NCBI GenBank assembly: GCA_025548565.1
Contig: JAJLPB010000011.1
Coordinates: 1-64,000 of the forward strand
From: Rugamonas sp. A1-17
GTDB lineage: Bacteria > Pseudomonadota > Gammaproteobacteria > Burkholderiales > Burkholderiaceae_D
DNA length: 64,000 nt
Reading direction: 5' to 3'
In this document: positions 42,624 to 51,477 of the stretch, piece by piece
Layout: the number at the start of each line of letters is the position of its first letter
How positions within the stretch are numbered: position 1 is the stretch's first letter
Position numbers and translations under genes: made by a program
Notes under the pieces: generated by a model
The model's database searches: none
Told to the model about the DNA's origin: nothing
The model's input: the letters and a program-made list of their open reading frames with translations, nothing else

Positions 42624-43832
42624 ATGTCCGAACTCAAAGCCTCGCTCAAGAGCGGGGGCAAGTTCTCGCTCAACTGGAGCTACCTCAACGCGATCGCCAA
42701 CGGCGTGTCGGCGATCGACTTGGGCGCGCTGGCCCTGCGCAACCTGCACGACGCCCGGCAGTTCGTGCGCGAGTACGGCTTCGACCTGGACCAGCCCGCC
42801 ACGGCGGCGGTGATACGCCGCGCCCACCGCGAGGCGGTCGACTTCATTCTGCACAGCTTCCTGGCGCCGGAACAGGCCGCGCTGATCCCGCACGAGGTCG
42901 CCCATCCCGACGACCCTTTGCAGCTGCTGGTGTACGCCTCGCTGCGCGGCCAGCACGTGGACGCGCGGCGCATGTGGTCGTGCGCGGTGCTCAAGGTCAT
43001 GCACGGGATTTTTTACATCGACAACAACCTCAAGCTGCGCCACTTCCACGCCATCCGCGCCCAGGTGTTCGGCACGCTCGACGAGGTGATCCGCCACGAC
43101 GGCGAGCGCCACTACCTGACCGACGGCGAAGTCTGCCTGCCGATGCTGCACTACGACCGCAAGGACAACAAGGGCCGCAACAGCATCCTGCTCAAGCTGC
43201 TGCAGAAAGCCGCCTACCTGGCGGCCGACATCTTCGACCACCTCGGCGTGCGGCTGGTGTTCGCCACCCGCTTCGAATGCCTGCTGGCGCTGCGCACGCT
43301 GCAGCGCGCGCACCTGCTGTCGATCACCAACGTCGACGCCGAACGCACCCGCAACACGCTGCTGGACCTGGAGGCGGCCAAGCAAATCTTCATCAAGTAC
43401 CGCGCCCGGCTGGAGCACAGCGACGAGTACCCTGCCGCGCTGCTGCAAACCATGGACGCCGAGCTGGCCGAACTGGCGCAGCCGCAAACGCGCTGCGACA
43501 ATCCGCACAGCGGCAGCGGCTTCAACAGCATCCAGGTCACGGTGCGCAAGATGATCCACGTTCAGCAGCTCGACGCCGGACCGGAGCAGGACTACGACGT
43601 CGGCTTCTTCTTCGAGTACGAGATCCAGCTGATGGACGAGGCCAGCTACCAGCGCAGCCTGACCGGCCCGGCCAGCCACGACGCCTACAAGAAACGCCAG
43701 CTCGACACCGCCCGCACCCGTGTGTTCGGCCGCGACCTGCTGCGCTGGATCGAGCAGCAAAAGGTCAGCCAGCCGGCCACGGAGCGGCACGCCGCCACAC
43801 GCGTGGACGCGGCGCCGGTGACGGGCCGCTGA
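42624..43832 (+). CDS. Conserved protein with a divergent RelA/SpoT-like synthetase fold (inferred)
   Basis: A 402-residue protein not matched to a named function. Three stretches line up with the order seen in RelA/SpoT synthetase domains: KGRNSILLKLL (183-193; compare RxKSxxSIxxK), FDHLGVRLVFATRFECLLALRTL (204-226; compare D-x-x-GxR), and NPHSGSGFNSIQVTV (293-307; compare NGYxSxHxTV), then FEYEIQLMD (330-338; compare ExQIRT) and SHDAYKKRQL (351-360). The tyrosine and histidine of NGYxSxH are Phe and Gln here. The helical N-terminus (1-165) is of its own kind. The start is uncertain: ATG 42624 has no clear ribosome-binding site; a GTG at 42552 is open. Confidence 0.6.
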   Translation: MSELKASLKSGGKFSLNWSYLNAIANGVSAIDLGALALRNLHDARQFVREYGFDLDQPATAAVIRRAHREAVDFILHSFLAPEQAALIPHEVAHPDDPLQLLVYASLRGQHVDARRMWSCAVLKVMHGIFYIDNNLKLRHFHAIRAQVFGTLDEVIRHDGERHYLTDGEVCLPMLHYDRKDNKGRNSILLKLLQKAAYLAADIFDHLGVRLVFATRFECLLALRTLQRAHLLSITNVDAERTRNTLLDLEAAKQIFIKYRARLEHSDEYPAALLQTMDAELAELAQPQTRCDNPHSGSGFNSIQVTVRKMIHVQQLDAGPEQDYDVGFFFEYEIQLMDEASYQRSLTGPASHDAYKKRQLDTARTRVFGRDLLRWIEQQKVSQPATERHAATRVDAAPVTGR

Positions 43833-43894
43833 GCCGCCGCCCAGCGGTGCGCCGCCGCCGCGCGCAAGCCTCTACCATAGGGAATCTCAAAAAA

Positions 43895-43974
43895 CCGTCA
43901 TTCCCGCGCGAGCGGGAATCCATACCCGGCATGCCCATTAGCTCAGCATGGGTTCCCGCCTGCGCGGGAACGAC
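43895..43974. repeat. REP/BIME-like palindromic repeat pair
   Basis: CCGTCATTCCCGCGCGAGCGGGAATCC at the left and GGGTTCCCGCCTGCGCGGGAACGAC at the right, facing inward, with about 30 bases between. Same family as 9373-9456. It fills most of the 195-base gap between the RelA/SpoT-like gene and the next gene. Confidence 0.8.
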
Positions 43975-44027
43975 AATTTGGTAGTTTTTCAAGGCTCCCC
44001 ATAGGGGTTCAGCCGGAAGGAACGGCG

Positions 44028-45038
44028 ATGCGCAATCGAGTCCACGTCTGGCTGCTGGCTGCGGCGCTGGCCGGCGCCGCGCATGCCCGGCAAGCCGAAC
44101 CGCCTCGCGTGACGGTCACGGCCACGCGCGACCCGGTCGACAAGTCCTACCGCAAGATGATCGCCGGCATGCAACGCTTCGAGCGCGACCACGCGCTGGC
44201 CCCGCACGCCACGCTGCGCTTCGAACTGCTGCCGCGCCTGCCCACCACGCGGCTCGACGGCATCACGCTGCGCGTGGTTGGCGACACGCTGTCGCTGCCG
44301 GTCGCGGTGGCGCCCGACCGCACCTTCACGCTGCCGCTCAACGAGCAAGCGCTGAAGGAGGACGCGGCCCTGATCGCCAGCAGCAAGACCAGCACGCTGA
44401 CCTGGCGCGCGCAAGTGCGCAGTCCCGGCGTGCCGGCCAATATGCGGCGGCTGGGCGATTTGCGGCTGGAGTGCCTGGTCGGCATGCAGGCCGGGCTGGT
44501 ATCCAACAACGCCAGGATGTTCGCCTGGCTGGGCGAGCTGTTCGCCGACCCCGACCGCGTCTGCTCCTCGCCGCAAGGCAATTACCTGTTCTTCAGCGAA
44601 CGGCCGCTGTTCGCCGTCACGCTGCATGACGGCGCGCGCAGCGAGGCGCTGCCATTTGATATGTTGTTCGCTGGCGGCACGCAGACGCCGGCCACGCTGC
44701 CTTTCTGCGATTGCCAGGTGCTGCTGGACCGCAGCTTCTACGCGCCGCTGTGGGACCGCGACTGGTCCGACGACACGCTGCTGGAATTGAGTTATCAGGA
44801 CGATCCGCCAGCCGCGGCCGACACCGCCGTGGCCGACGACCACCGCGGCATGCAGCAGATGCAGGCCGCGCTGGGGCCGGCCACCGCGGTCCGCTTCGAC
44901 AGCGGCTACCAGCTCTGGCGCTACCGCTACCCATCGCTGCGGCGCGCCGCCGACGGCCAGCCGCGCTATGCCGATTTCGTCATCCTGTTCGGCCCGGACG
45001 GGGTGGCGCGCAAGGCACGCCTCGGAGAACGCTTGTAA
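44028..45038 (+). CDS. Hypothetical secreted protein
   Basis: A 336-residue protein with a signal peptide (MRNRVHVWLLAAALAGAAHA) and no domain I recognise. It is rich in Asp, Arg and Leu; three Cys lie near CLVG, VCSSP and FCDCQV. AAGGAACGGCG supports the ATG. The segment TLRFELLPRLPTTRLDGITLRVVGDTLSLPV looks like beta strands. It is followed 29 bases later by a lipoprotein gene on the same strand, so the pair may form an envelope operon. Confidence 0.82.
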   Translation: MRNRVHVWLLAAALAGAAHARQAEPPRVTVTATRDPVDKSYRKMIAGMQRFERDHALAPHATLRFELLPRLPTTRLDGITLRVVGDTLSLPVAVAPDRTFTLPLNEQALKEDAALIASSKTSTLTWRAQVRSPGVPANMRRLGDLRLECLVGMQAGLVSNNARMFAWLGELFADPDRVCSSPQGNYLFFSERPLFAVTLHDGARSEALPFDMLFAGGTQTPATLPFCDCQVLLDRSFYAPLWDRDWSDDTLLELSYQDDPPAAADTAVADDHRGMQQMQAALGPATAVRFDSGYQLWRYRYPSLRRAADGQPRYADFVILFGPDGVARKARLGERL

Positions 45039-45067
45039 AACATGGAGAACAGGAACATGATGTGCCG

Positions 45068-45466
45068 ATGAAAACCTCTCTCCTCCCCCTGCGCCTGGCT
45101 GCCGCCGGCGCGCTGATGCTGATCGCCGCCGCCTGCCAGAGCGCGCCGCCCGCCAACACGAACGCGGCGTCGTTGTGGCAAAAAATCGAAGCCCAGAACG
45201 CCGACACCGGCTGCGACCGAGACAGTCAATGCCACACCATCGCCGTCGGCGCCAAGGCTTGCGGCGGACCTGAGCGCTACATCGCGTGGTCGGACCGCGC
45301 GCAGGATGGCGCCAAGCTCAAACAATTGGTGGCGCAGCACGCCGCCGCCCGCGCCGAAGAAGACAAGCACGGCCACGTGCTGTCGAACTGCATGATGGCG
45401 GTGGACGCCGGCGCCGTCTGCCGCGCCGGCCACTGCGTGCAGAACGTCGAATCCGCTCGCCCATAA
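45068..45466 (+). CDS. Small Cys-rich lipoprotein, unknown function
   Basis: A 132-residue lipoprotein: signal peptide with lipobox IAAAC, acylated Cys23. The mature part holds six further Cys (DTGCDRDSQCHTI, KACGGPE, SNCMM, AVCRAGHCVQ), probably three disulfides. Function unknown. The ribosome-binding site is poor (GGAAC is 12 bases away), so it may depend on translation of the gene before it. A strong inverted repeat follows seven bases after the stop. Confidence 0.8.
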   Translation: MKTSLLPLRLAAAGALMLIAAACQSAPPANTNAASLWQKIEAQNADTGCDRDSQCHTIAVGAKACGGPERYIAWSDRAQDGAKLKQLVAQHAAARAEEDKHGHVLSNCMMAVDAGAVCRAGHCVQNVESARP

Positions 45467-45472
45467 ACCACC

Positions 45473-45509
45473 GTCATTCCGCATCGGCGGACCGCCGATG
45501 CGGAATGAC
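45473..45509. terminator. Near-perfect 37-base palindrome between convergent genes
   Basis: Two 18-base arms, each beginning GTCATTCCGC when read outward-in, around a single central A (45491). It lies 7 bases after the lipoprotein stop and 12 bases before the M1 peptidase stop. It has no T-run and shares GTCATTCC with the REP repeats, so it may be a REP variant acting as a bidirectional terminator or mRNA-end protector. Confidence 0.6.
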
Positions 45510-45520
45510 ATGGATTTACT

Positions 45521-48166
45521 CTAGTTGACCGTCATCGCCTTCTTGATGGCCACGCAGCGTTCGTCCTCCTGATGCGCCACCAGCAGCGCGCGCCGGGTGC
45601 CGGCCGACAAGTCCTTCAACTTGCCGATCGCGCCCTGCAAGCGCTGCACGCTGGCCGGCGTGCAATTGGCCGGGATCATCGTGTTGGCATACGCGCGCAT
45701 GAACACCGGACCGGCCGCCTTGTCGACCTGCCCCAGCTGCGCCAGCCGTTGCGCCGCGCTCAACTCGCTCAACGCACCCTGCTCCGGCGAATACAAACTC
45801 TCCATCGCCCGGCGCACCTTCGAGAACGGCAGCTTGGTTTGCAGGTCGGCGATGGTGGCCAGCCATTCGGCCTTGACCTTGGCGTCCGGCTGCACCACGG
45901 CGGCCGACAGCGCGGCGGCCTGGCCGCTGTCCGACGGGTCGCGCGCCTGTTCCGCCGCCAGCAAGGCCGCCGCGCCCGGATAGGCGTAGCGGTTCAGGCG
46001 GTTGACGATATCCCAGCGCACGTCCTGGCTGACGTTCAGCCCCGGCACCACCAGCTTGCCGGCCAGGATGTCGGCCAGCTGCGCCAGCGCGGCCGGGCTG
46101 CTGGCCACGTCCACGTAAGTCGCGAACCAGCGGCGCTGGAAGTTCTTGTCGCCGCTGGCGGCGTTGGCCGCCGCGAAAGCCATTTGCTCCAGCTGCACCG
46201 ACATCTGCGCCGTGTAGGCTGCGGCGGACGGTCCCATCTTGTCCAGGTAAGCCTTGGAAGCGTGGAGCTTGCCGGTGATGTCGCCCAGCAGCGTGTAATC
46301 CTTCTCGCCCGGCGCGTTGGCCAGCGCGGCTTTCAGGAACTCGTTGAGCGGCAGCTTGGCGGCGCGCACGCCGTCCCACAGGCTTTGCCACAGCATCGAG
46401 CGCAGCAGCGGATCGTCCACCTTGCCCAGGCTGGACTGCGCGGTGGCGAAGGATTTTTTATCCAGCTGCACCTGCGCGTAGCCCCAGTCCTGGTAGTTCG
46501 GATAGACCAGGTCCGGGCAAGCCGCGCCCTTCAGTTCCGGCACGGCGGTGACCGCGCCCTGGTAGGTGACGGCCACGTTCTTGCTCAGCGCCAGCCCATC
46601 CGCGCCCAGGTTGAACAGGCCGATCTGCACGCGCTGTTCGCGCAGCGTCGGCATCGCCTTGCTTGGCGCGCTCTGGCGCAGCTTGAAGCTGCTGATCTTG
46701 CCCGCGGCGCAGCTGTATTCCGCCGCGATGGTGTTCACGCCCGGCTCGTACAGCCACTGCCTGGTCCAGCCGCTCAGGTCGCGGTGCGCGGCCTCGCCCA
46801 GGCTGCCGATGAAGTCGTCCAGTCTGGCGTTCTGGTACGAGTACTTGACCAGGTAGTTGTGCACGCCCTGGCGGAACACTTCCTCGCCCAGCAGGTGGCG
46901 CAGCTGCTTCAACGTCGACGCGCCCTTGGAATAGGTGATCGCGTCGATGTTGTCGAAGGCGTTGGCGGTGGACGGCACCGGCGTCTCGATCGCGTGCGTG
47001 GTCACGCGCTGGTCCTGCACGTAGGCGCCCTGCTTGGCGCCCGAGTAGAAGCCTTGCCAGGCGTTGGTGAACTCGGTCGATTCGGCGGTGGCCAGCGTGC
47101 CCATGAAGGAAGCGAAGCTCTCGTTCAACCACAGGCCGTTCCACCATTTCATCGTCACCAGGTCGCCGAACCATTGGTGCGCCATCTCGTGCATGATCAC
47201 GCCGGCCAGGTTCTGCTTCTGCGCCGCCGTCATTTCGTCCTGGTGCAGGAAGCGGCCCTCGGCGAAAGTGATCGCCGCCGCGTTTTCCATCGCGCCGTAC
47301 AGGAAGTCCGGCACCAGCAGCTGGTCGTATTTCTCGAACTGGTAAGGCACGCCGAAGTAGCGGTCGAAGAAGGCCAGGCCGCGGCGCGTGTAGTTGAACC
47401 AGTCCTGCGGCGATACCTGCGCGGCCACCGACTGGCGCGCGAACAGACGCTGCGGATACGGGCCGCTGTGGTCTTCCCACACCTTGTACGGGCCGGCGTG
47501 CATGGCGAAGTTGTACGAGCTCAGCTTCTTGGTGCGCGGGAAGGTCCAGCGCTTGGTGTTGCCGATGTCCTGGATGCCGGTCTCGCGCTTGGTGGACGAC
47601 ACCACCCAGTCCGCCGGCGCGGTGACGGTGATCTCATACGTGCCCTTCAGGTCCGGCTGGTCGAACACGGGGAACATCTGGTGCGCGGCGGCCGGCTCGA
47701 AGTGCGAGTAGGTGTAGACCCGGTGGTCGACCGGATCGACCATGCGGTGCAGGCCCTCGCCGTTGGTGCTGTGCAGGCGCGTGTAGCTGACGGTGACGCT
47801 GTTGCGCCCGGCCTTCAGGTCGGCCGGGGCGATGGTGATGAACCACTGGTTGTACCGCGGCGCGACTTCCTTGCCGTTGACGGTCAGGCTGAGGATGTTG
47901 GCCTTGTCGAGGTCGATGGTCAGCGGTGCGCTGGCGTCGCTCAGGTCGAAGGCCAGCGTGGTGGTGCCGGAGAAGGTTTCCTTGCCGGTCAGCGTGAAGT
48001 CCAGCGTGTAGTCGACATTGGACACGCGCGCCGAACGGGCGGCGGCGTCGGCCTGCGACAGGAAGGCGTTTTCCGCGCGCGGCGCGGCGGCGGTGGCGGC
48101 GGGAGCGGCGGCCTGCGCGGCGCCATAGGCCAGCGCGATGGCGGCCACGATCATGCATTTTTTCAT
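45521..48166 (-). CDS. Secreted M1 family aminopeptidase
   Basis: An 881-residue zinc aminopeptidase with a signal peptide (MKKCMIVAAIALAYGAAQAAAPA). GAMENAAAITF is the exopeptidase motif that holds the free N-terminus; HEMAHQWFGDLVTMKWWNGLWLNESFA (near residue 323) supplies HExxH plus the distal Glu. The C-terminal half has the ERAP1-type helical domain. It should remove N-terminal residues from peptides in the periplasm or outside. AAGGAACATCC precedes the ATG. It is the second gene after the S9 peptidase on the minus strand, 64 bases apart with a hairpin between. Confidence 0.95.
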   Translation of the reverse strand: MKKCMIVAAIALAYGAAQAAAPAATAAAPRAENAFLSQADAAARSARVSNVDYTLDFTLTGKETFSGTTTLAFDLSDASAPLTIDLDKANILSLTVNGKEVAPRYNQWFITIAPADLKAGRNSVTVSYTRLHSTNGEGLHRMVDPVDHRVYTYSHFEPAAAHQMFPVFDQPDLKGTYEITVTAPADWVVSSTKRETGIQDIGNTKRWTFPRTKKLSSYNFAMHAGPYKVWEDHSGPYPQRLFARQSVAAQVSPQDWFNYTRRGLAFFDRYFGVPYQFEKYDQLLVPDFLYGAMENAAAITFAEGRFLHQDEMTAAQKQNLAGVIMHEMAHQWFGDLVTMKWWNGLWLNESFASFMGTLATAESTEFTNAWQGFYSGAKQGAYVQDQRVTTHAIETPVPSTANAFDNIDAITYSKGASTLKQLRHLLGEEVFRQGVHNYLVKYSYQNARLDDFIGSLGEAAHRDLSGWTRQWLYEPGVNTIAAEYSCAAGKISSFKLRQSAPSKAMPTLREQRVQIGLFNLGADGLALSKNVAVTYQGAVTAVPELKGAACPDLVYPNYQDWGYAQVQLDKKSFATAQSSLGKVDDPLLRSMLWQSLWDGVRAAKLPLNEFLKAALANAPGEKDYTLLGDITGKLHASKAYLDKMGPSAAAYTAQMSVQLEQMAFAAANAASGDKNFQRRWFATYVDVASSPAALAQLADILAGKLVVPGLNVSQDVRWDIVNRLNRYAYPGAAALLAAEQARDPSDSGQAAALSAAVVQPDAKVKAEWLATIADLQTKLPFSKVRRAMESLYSPEQGALSELSAAQRLAQLGQVDKAAGPVFMRAYANTMIPANCTPASVQRLQGAIGKLKDLSAGTRRALLVAHQEDERCVAIKKAMTVN

Positions 48167-48184
48167 GGATGTTCCTTGAATGCG

Positions 48185-48213
48185 GCAACGCCCGCAGTGG
48201 CTGCGGGCGTTGC
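48185..48213. terminator. Hairpin between the S9 and M1 peptidase genes
   Basis: A 13-bp GC-rich stem (48185-48197 with 48201-48213) with a three-base loop. No T-run follows on either strand, so it may stabilise mRNA ends or reduce readthrough rather than end transcription by itself. Confidence 0.45.
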
Positions 48214-48230
48214 GTCGTTAAACTGGTTGA

Positions 48231-50297
48231 TTATTTCTTCAGGTAGGTATCGAGCCAGTCGATCACCGTGTGGTGCCACAGCACCGAATTGGCCGGCTTC
48301 AGCACCCAGTGGTTCTCGTCCGGGAACATCAGCAGCTTGCTCGGGATGCCGCGCCGCTGCAGCGCGGTGAAGGTGCCCAGGCCCTGCGTGGTCGGGATGC
48401 GGAAGTCCAGGTCGCCCTGCACCACCAGCATCGGCGTCTTCCAGTTCTTCACCTTCAGCGCCGGGTTGAACTTCTCGTGCAGTTCCGGCACGTCGTAGTA
48501 GGCGCCGCCGTTTTCCCATTCGGTGAACCAGATCTCCTCGGTGGCGTAGGCCATGCCGCGCGTGTCGAACACGCCGTCATGGTTGACGATGCACTTGAAG
48601 CCGTCCGGCCAGCTGCCTTCGATCCAGTTCATCATGTAGCCGCCGTAGGACGCGCCCAGCGCGCAGCTGCGCTCGCGGTCCAGCCAAGGGAATTTCTGCA
48701 CCGCCGCGGCCAGGCCTTTTTGCAGGTCTTCCAGCGGCTTGCCGCCCCAGTCGCCGCTGATCGAATCGGTGAACTTCTGGCCGTAGCCGGTCGAGCCGTG
48801 GAAGTCGATGAACACGGTGGCATAGCCGGCACCGGCGTACACCTGCGGATTCCAGCGATAGCTCCACGAGTTGCCGAAGCTGCCCTGCGGGCCGCCGTGC
48901 ACCAGGAAGGCGATCGGGTATTTCACGCCGGGCTGGGCGTTCCATGGCTTCATCACGTGGCCGTAGACGGTCTCGCCGTTGGCGCCGGTGAAGGAGAACT
49001 GCTCGTACTCGCCGAACTTGACGTCGGCCAGCGCCTGCGCGTTCAGCGTGGTCAGCTGCTGCGCCTTGTCGGCCGCGTTGGCCGAAGCACCCAGCTTGAA
49101 CTTGAACAGCTGCGCGCCCGAGGCCAGGTTGGCCTGCGCCATCACCACGGTGTCGCGCGCGACATCGAAGCCGCTGACGTAGCCGTTGCCGGTCAGCGGC
49201 GCCACCTTGCCGCTGGCGGCGTCGATGGCGAACAGGCGGTGCTGGCCGATGTCGTCGGCGCTGGCCAGCAGGGTCTTGCTGTCCGGCGTCCAGCGGTAGT
49301 CGGCGATCGAGCGGTCCCAGTGGTCGGCCACGGTGCGCTTCTTGCCGGTGGCGACGTCCATCAGCACCAGGTGGAAGCGGTCGGCCTCGAAGGTGGGCTT
49401 GTCCATCGCCAGGTAGGCCAGCGTCTTGCCGTCCGGCGAGTAGATCGCCTTGGTGTCCCAGGCCTGGTTGTCGGCGGTCAGGTTCTTGACCGCGCCGCCC
49501 TCGGCCGGCACGGTGTAGACGTCGAAGTTGGTCGACCACGCCTCGGTCTTGCCGGCGATGCGGGCCGAGAACACCACGGTCTTGCCGTCCGGGCTGAAGT
49601 GGTACTCGTCATGGTCGCCGAACGGCTTGGACGGCACGTCGCCGTCGAGCGTGCCGGACAGGCTGACAGGCTGCGCGCTGACCTTGCCGCTGGCGTCGAT
49701 AGTCGCGCTGTACAGCACGTTGTTGCGGCCATCGGCCCAGGTGTCCCAGTGGCGCACGAACAGCTTGTCGTAGACCTTGCCGCTGGCCTTGACCTTGCCC
49801 TGCGCGTCGAGGCGGGCCTTGCTGCACGCCAGGTCGGCGCAGTCGCGGAACACGGCCAGGCTCAGCGCCAGGCGGTCGCCCTGCGGCGACAAGCGGAAGT
49901 TTTCCACGTCCAGCGGCAGGTCGGTCACGCGCGCCGCCTCGCCGCCGGCCAGCGGCAGGCGCCACACCTGCTGCGAGCCGGAACGGGCCGACAGGAAGTA
50001 CACCGCGTCGCCGGCCGGCGACCATTCGGGATCGCTGCTGCTGGCGTCGGCCTGGGTCAGGCGCACCGGCGCGGCCTTGGGCGCGCGCAGGTCCAGCATC
50101 CACAGCTGGGTGTTGCCGCGGTTCTTGTCCATGTTGGTGGAACGGACCGTGTAGACGATGCGGGAAGCGTCCGGCGACAGCACCGGGCTGCCTGCGCGCT
50201 CCATTTTGACCATGTCCTCAACGGTGAAACCGCGCGGCGCGGCGATGGCGCTGGAGGCCGCGACAGCGGTTCCCAGCAGCAGCAGTGATAATCTCAT
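48231..50297 (-). CDS. Secreted S9 family peptidase (acylaminoacyl-peptidase-like)
   Basis: A 688-residue serine peptidase of the prolyl oligopeptidase clan: signal peptide (MRLSLLLLGTAVAASSAIAA), a seven-bladed WD40/TolB-like propeller with repeated SPDGK words, and an alpha/beta hydrolase domain. The nucleophile is in CALGASYGGYMMNWI near residue 549; oxyanion and His regions are VHGGPQGSFG and FPDENHWVLKP. CGGAGATCACCG sets the ATG at 50297. It cuts short peptides, perhaps with the M1 enzyme encoded next. Confidence 0.94.
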   Translation of the reverse strand: MRLSLLLLGTAVAASSAIAAPRGFTVEDMVKMERAGSPVLSPDASRIVYTVRSTNMDKNRGNTQLWMLDLRAPKAAPVRLTQADASSSDPEWSPAGDAVYFLSARSGSQQVWRLPLAGGEAARVTDLPLDVENFRLSPQGDRLALSLAVFRDCADLACSKARLDAQGKVKASGKVYDKLFVRHWDTWADGRNNVLYSATIDASGKVSAQPVSLSGTLDGDVPSKPFGDHDEYHFSPDGKTVVFSARIAGKTEAWSTNFDVYTVPAEGGAVKNLTADNQAWDTKAIYSPDGKTLAYLAMDKPTFEADRFHLVLMDVATGKKRTVADHWDRSIADYRWTPDSKTLLASADDIGQHRLFAIDAASGKVAPLTGNGYVSGFDVARDTVVMAQANLASGAQLFKFKLGASANAADKAQQLTTLNAQALADVKFGEYEQFSFTGANGETVYGHVMKPWNAQPGVKYPIAFLVHGGPQGSFGNSWSYRWNPQVYAGAGYATVFIDFHGSTGYGQKFTDSISGDWGGKPLEDLQKGLAAAVQKFPWLDRERSCALGASYGGYMMNWIEGSWPDGFKCIVNHDGVFDTRGMAYATEEIWFTEWENGGAYYDVPELHEKFNPALKVKNWKTPMLVVQGDLDFRIPTTQGLGTFTALQRRGIPSKLLMFPDENHWVLKPANSVLWHHTVIDWLDTYLKK

Positions 50298-50458
50298 TCG
50301 GTGATCTCCGACGTTATAAGAAAAATACCGGCTGGTGGCCGGCTGCCGGCATGATACCAAGATCGCAGCGCAGCAAGCAAAACAGTTATGCGCTTGTTAC
50401 TTGCCGATACTCGAATGAGAGGACGTCGCCGCGGCGGGCCGGGGCGGCCCGCCGGGTA

Positions 50459-50719
50459 TTACTTGGCGCCGCCGATGCCGGTGCCCACGCCGACGCTGTC
50501 GCGCTGCAGGCTCTTGAAGTCGTCGGCACTGATCATTTTCGCGTCCGACGAGCAGTCGCGGCGGCGGATCATCGTGCCCGTGGTGGGCTCGGCATCGCGG
50601 CAGGCCGTGGCGGCCGACGCTTGCGCCGGCGCGGTCGCCTTGGTGTCGGCGGTGGAAGCGCAGCCAGCCAGCAGTCCGACACAGATGCCGCCCAATACCC
50701 GGAATTGTTTGGAATTCAT
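50459..50719 (-). CDS. Small lipoprotein, unknown function
   Basis: An 86-residue lipoprotein: MNSKQFRVLGGICVGLLAGC with lipobox LAGC (Cys20), an Ala/Thr-rich spacer, two further Cys (TACRDAEP, RRDCSSD) that could pair, and a Gly-rich end. AAGGG is ten bases before the ATG. It lies between the S9 gene and the divergent TetR gene, whose operator is about 80 bases upstream of its start. Function unknown. Confidence 0.72.
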   Translation of the reverse strand: MNSKQFRVLGGICVGLLAGCASTADTKATAPAQASAATACRDAEPTTGTMIRRRDCSSDAKMISADDFKSLQRDSVGVGTGIGGAK

Positions 50720-50796
50720 AGTCAAAACCCTTATAAAGAAAATATGGTTAGTGTATTTGCATCATATATTGATAACAAAAATAATTCTTGACTATT

Positions 50797-50814
50797 TTAA
50801 GACGACCGGTCATA
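50797..50814. promoter_or_regulatory. TetR operator, copy 1
   Basis: AAGACGACCGGTCATATT, with the palindromic core GACCGGTC, eight bases before the tetR start codon. The same 18 bases lie before the SDR gene at 51427. Confidence 0.75.
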
Positions 50815-50822
50815 TTTGCGGC

Positions 50823-51401
50823 ATGGCTAAACCTAACGTCAAACAACAACTTGTCGCCGCCGGGCTGGACTTGCTGCACAGCAAGGGCTTCAACGCCACC
50901 AGTGTGCAGGACATCACCGAGGCGGCCGGCGTGCCGAAGGGCTCGTTCTACAACCACTTCGCCAGCAAGGAAACGCTGGGCCTGGAGGTGCTGGAACGCT
51001 ACGCCGAGGATGCCGGCGGCTACTGCGCCGTGCTGGACGACCACGGCCTGTCGCCCAAGGAAAGGCTGCGCCAGTACTTCGACCTGCTGATCGGCTTCAA
51101 CACCGCCACCGACTACAACCGCGGCTGCATGATGGGCAATTTCAGCGCCGAACTGTCGGCCCAGATCCCGGCCGTGCGCGAGTCGCTGCGCCGCAACTTC
51201 GACGGCTGGGCCGAACGGCTGGCCGCGGTGATCGCCGAGGCCCAGCGCGACGGCAGCGTGGCGGCGACGCAGCCGGCGCTGGAGCTGGCCCATTTCATCA
51301 TCGACGCCTGGCAGGGCGCGGTGCTGCACGCCAAGGCCGCGCACAACCGCGCGCCGCTGGACCGCTATGCCGACATGGTTTTGAACTGCATCCTGTTGTG
51401 A
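50823..51401 (+). CDS. TetR-family repressor
   Basis: A 192-residue regulator. The N-terminal helix-turn-helix (LLHSKGFNATSVQDITEAAGVPKGSFYNHFASKETLGLEVL) is classic TetR; the C-terminal part (GCMMGNFSAELSAQIPAVRE) matches the group that controls oxidoreductases responding to electrophiles. The start at 50823 has the operator just before it, so the gene is probably self-repressed; the mRNA leader would be short. It controls itself and the SDR gene next to it by two identical operators. Confidence 0.93.
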   Translation: MAKPNVKQQLVAAGLDLLHSKGFNATSVQDITEAAGVPKGSFYNHFASKETLGLEVLERYAEDAGGYCAVLDDHGLSPKERLRQYFDLLIGFNTATDYNRGCMMGNFSAELSAQIPAVRESLRRNFDGWAERLAAVIAEAQRDGSVAATQPALELAHFIIDAWQGAVLHAKAAHNRAPLDRYADMVLNCILL

Positions 51402-51426
51402 CGCGGTTTTTTTTTGATCGTAATTC

Positions 51427-51444
51427 AAGACGACCGGTCATATT
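51427..51444. promoter_or_regulatory. TetR operator, copy 2
   Basis: The same 18 bases as copy 1, placed between tetR and the SDR gene, 33 bases before the SDR start codon. Confidence 0.75.
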
Positions 51445-51477
51445 GTTCTACATCACTTCTCACTGAAAGGAAACACC

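Noticed and set aside
45572..48370. 932-codon plus-strand frame opposite the M1 peptidase
   Set aside because: Antisense shadow; no domain and biased composition.
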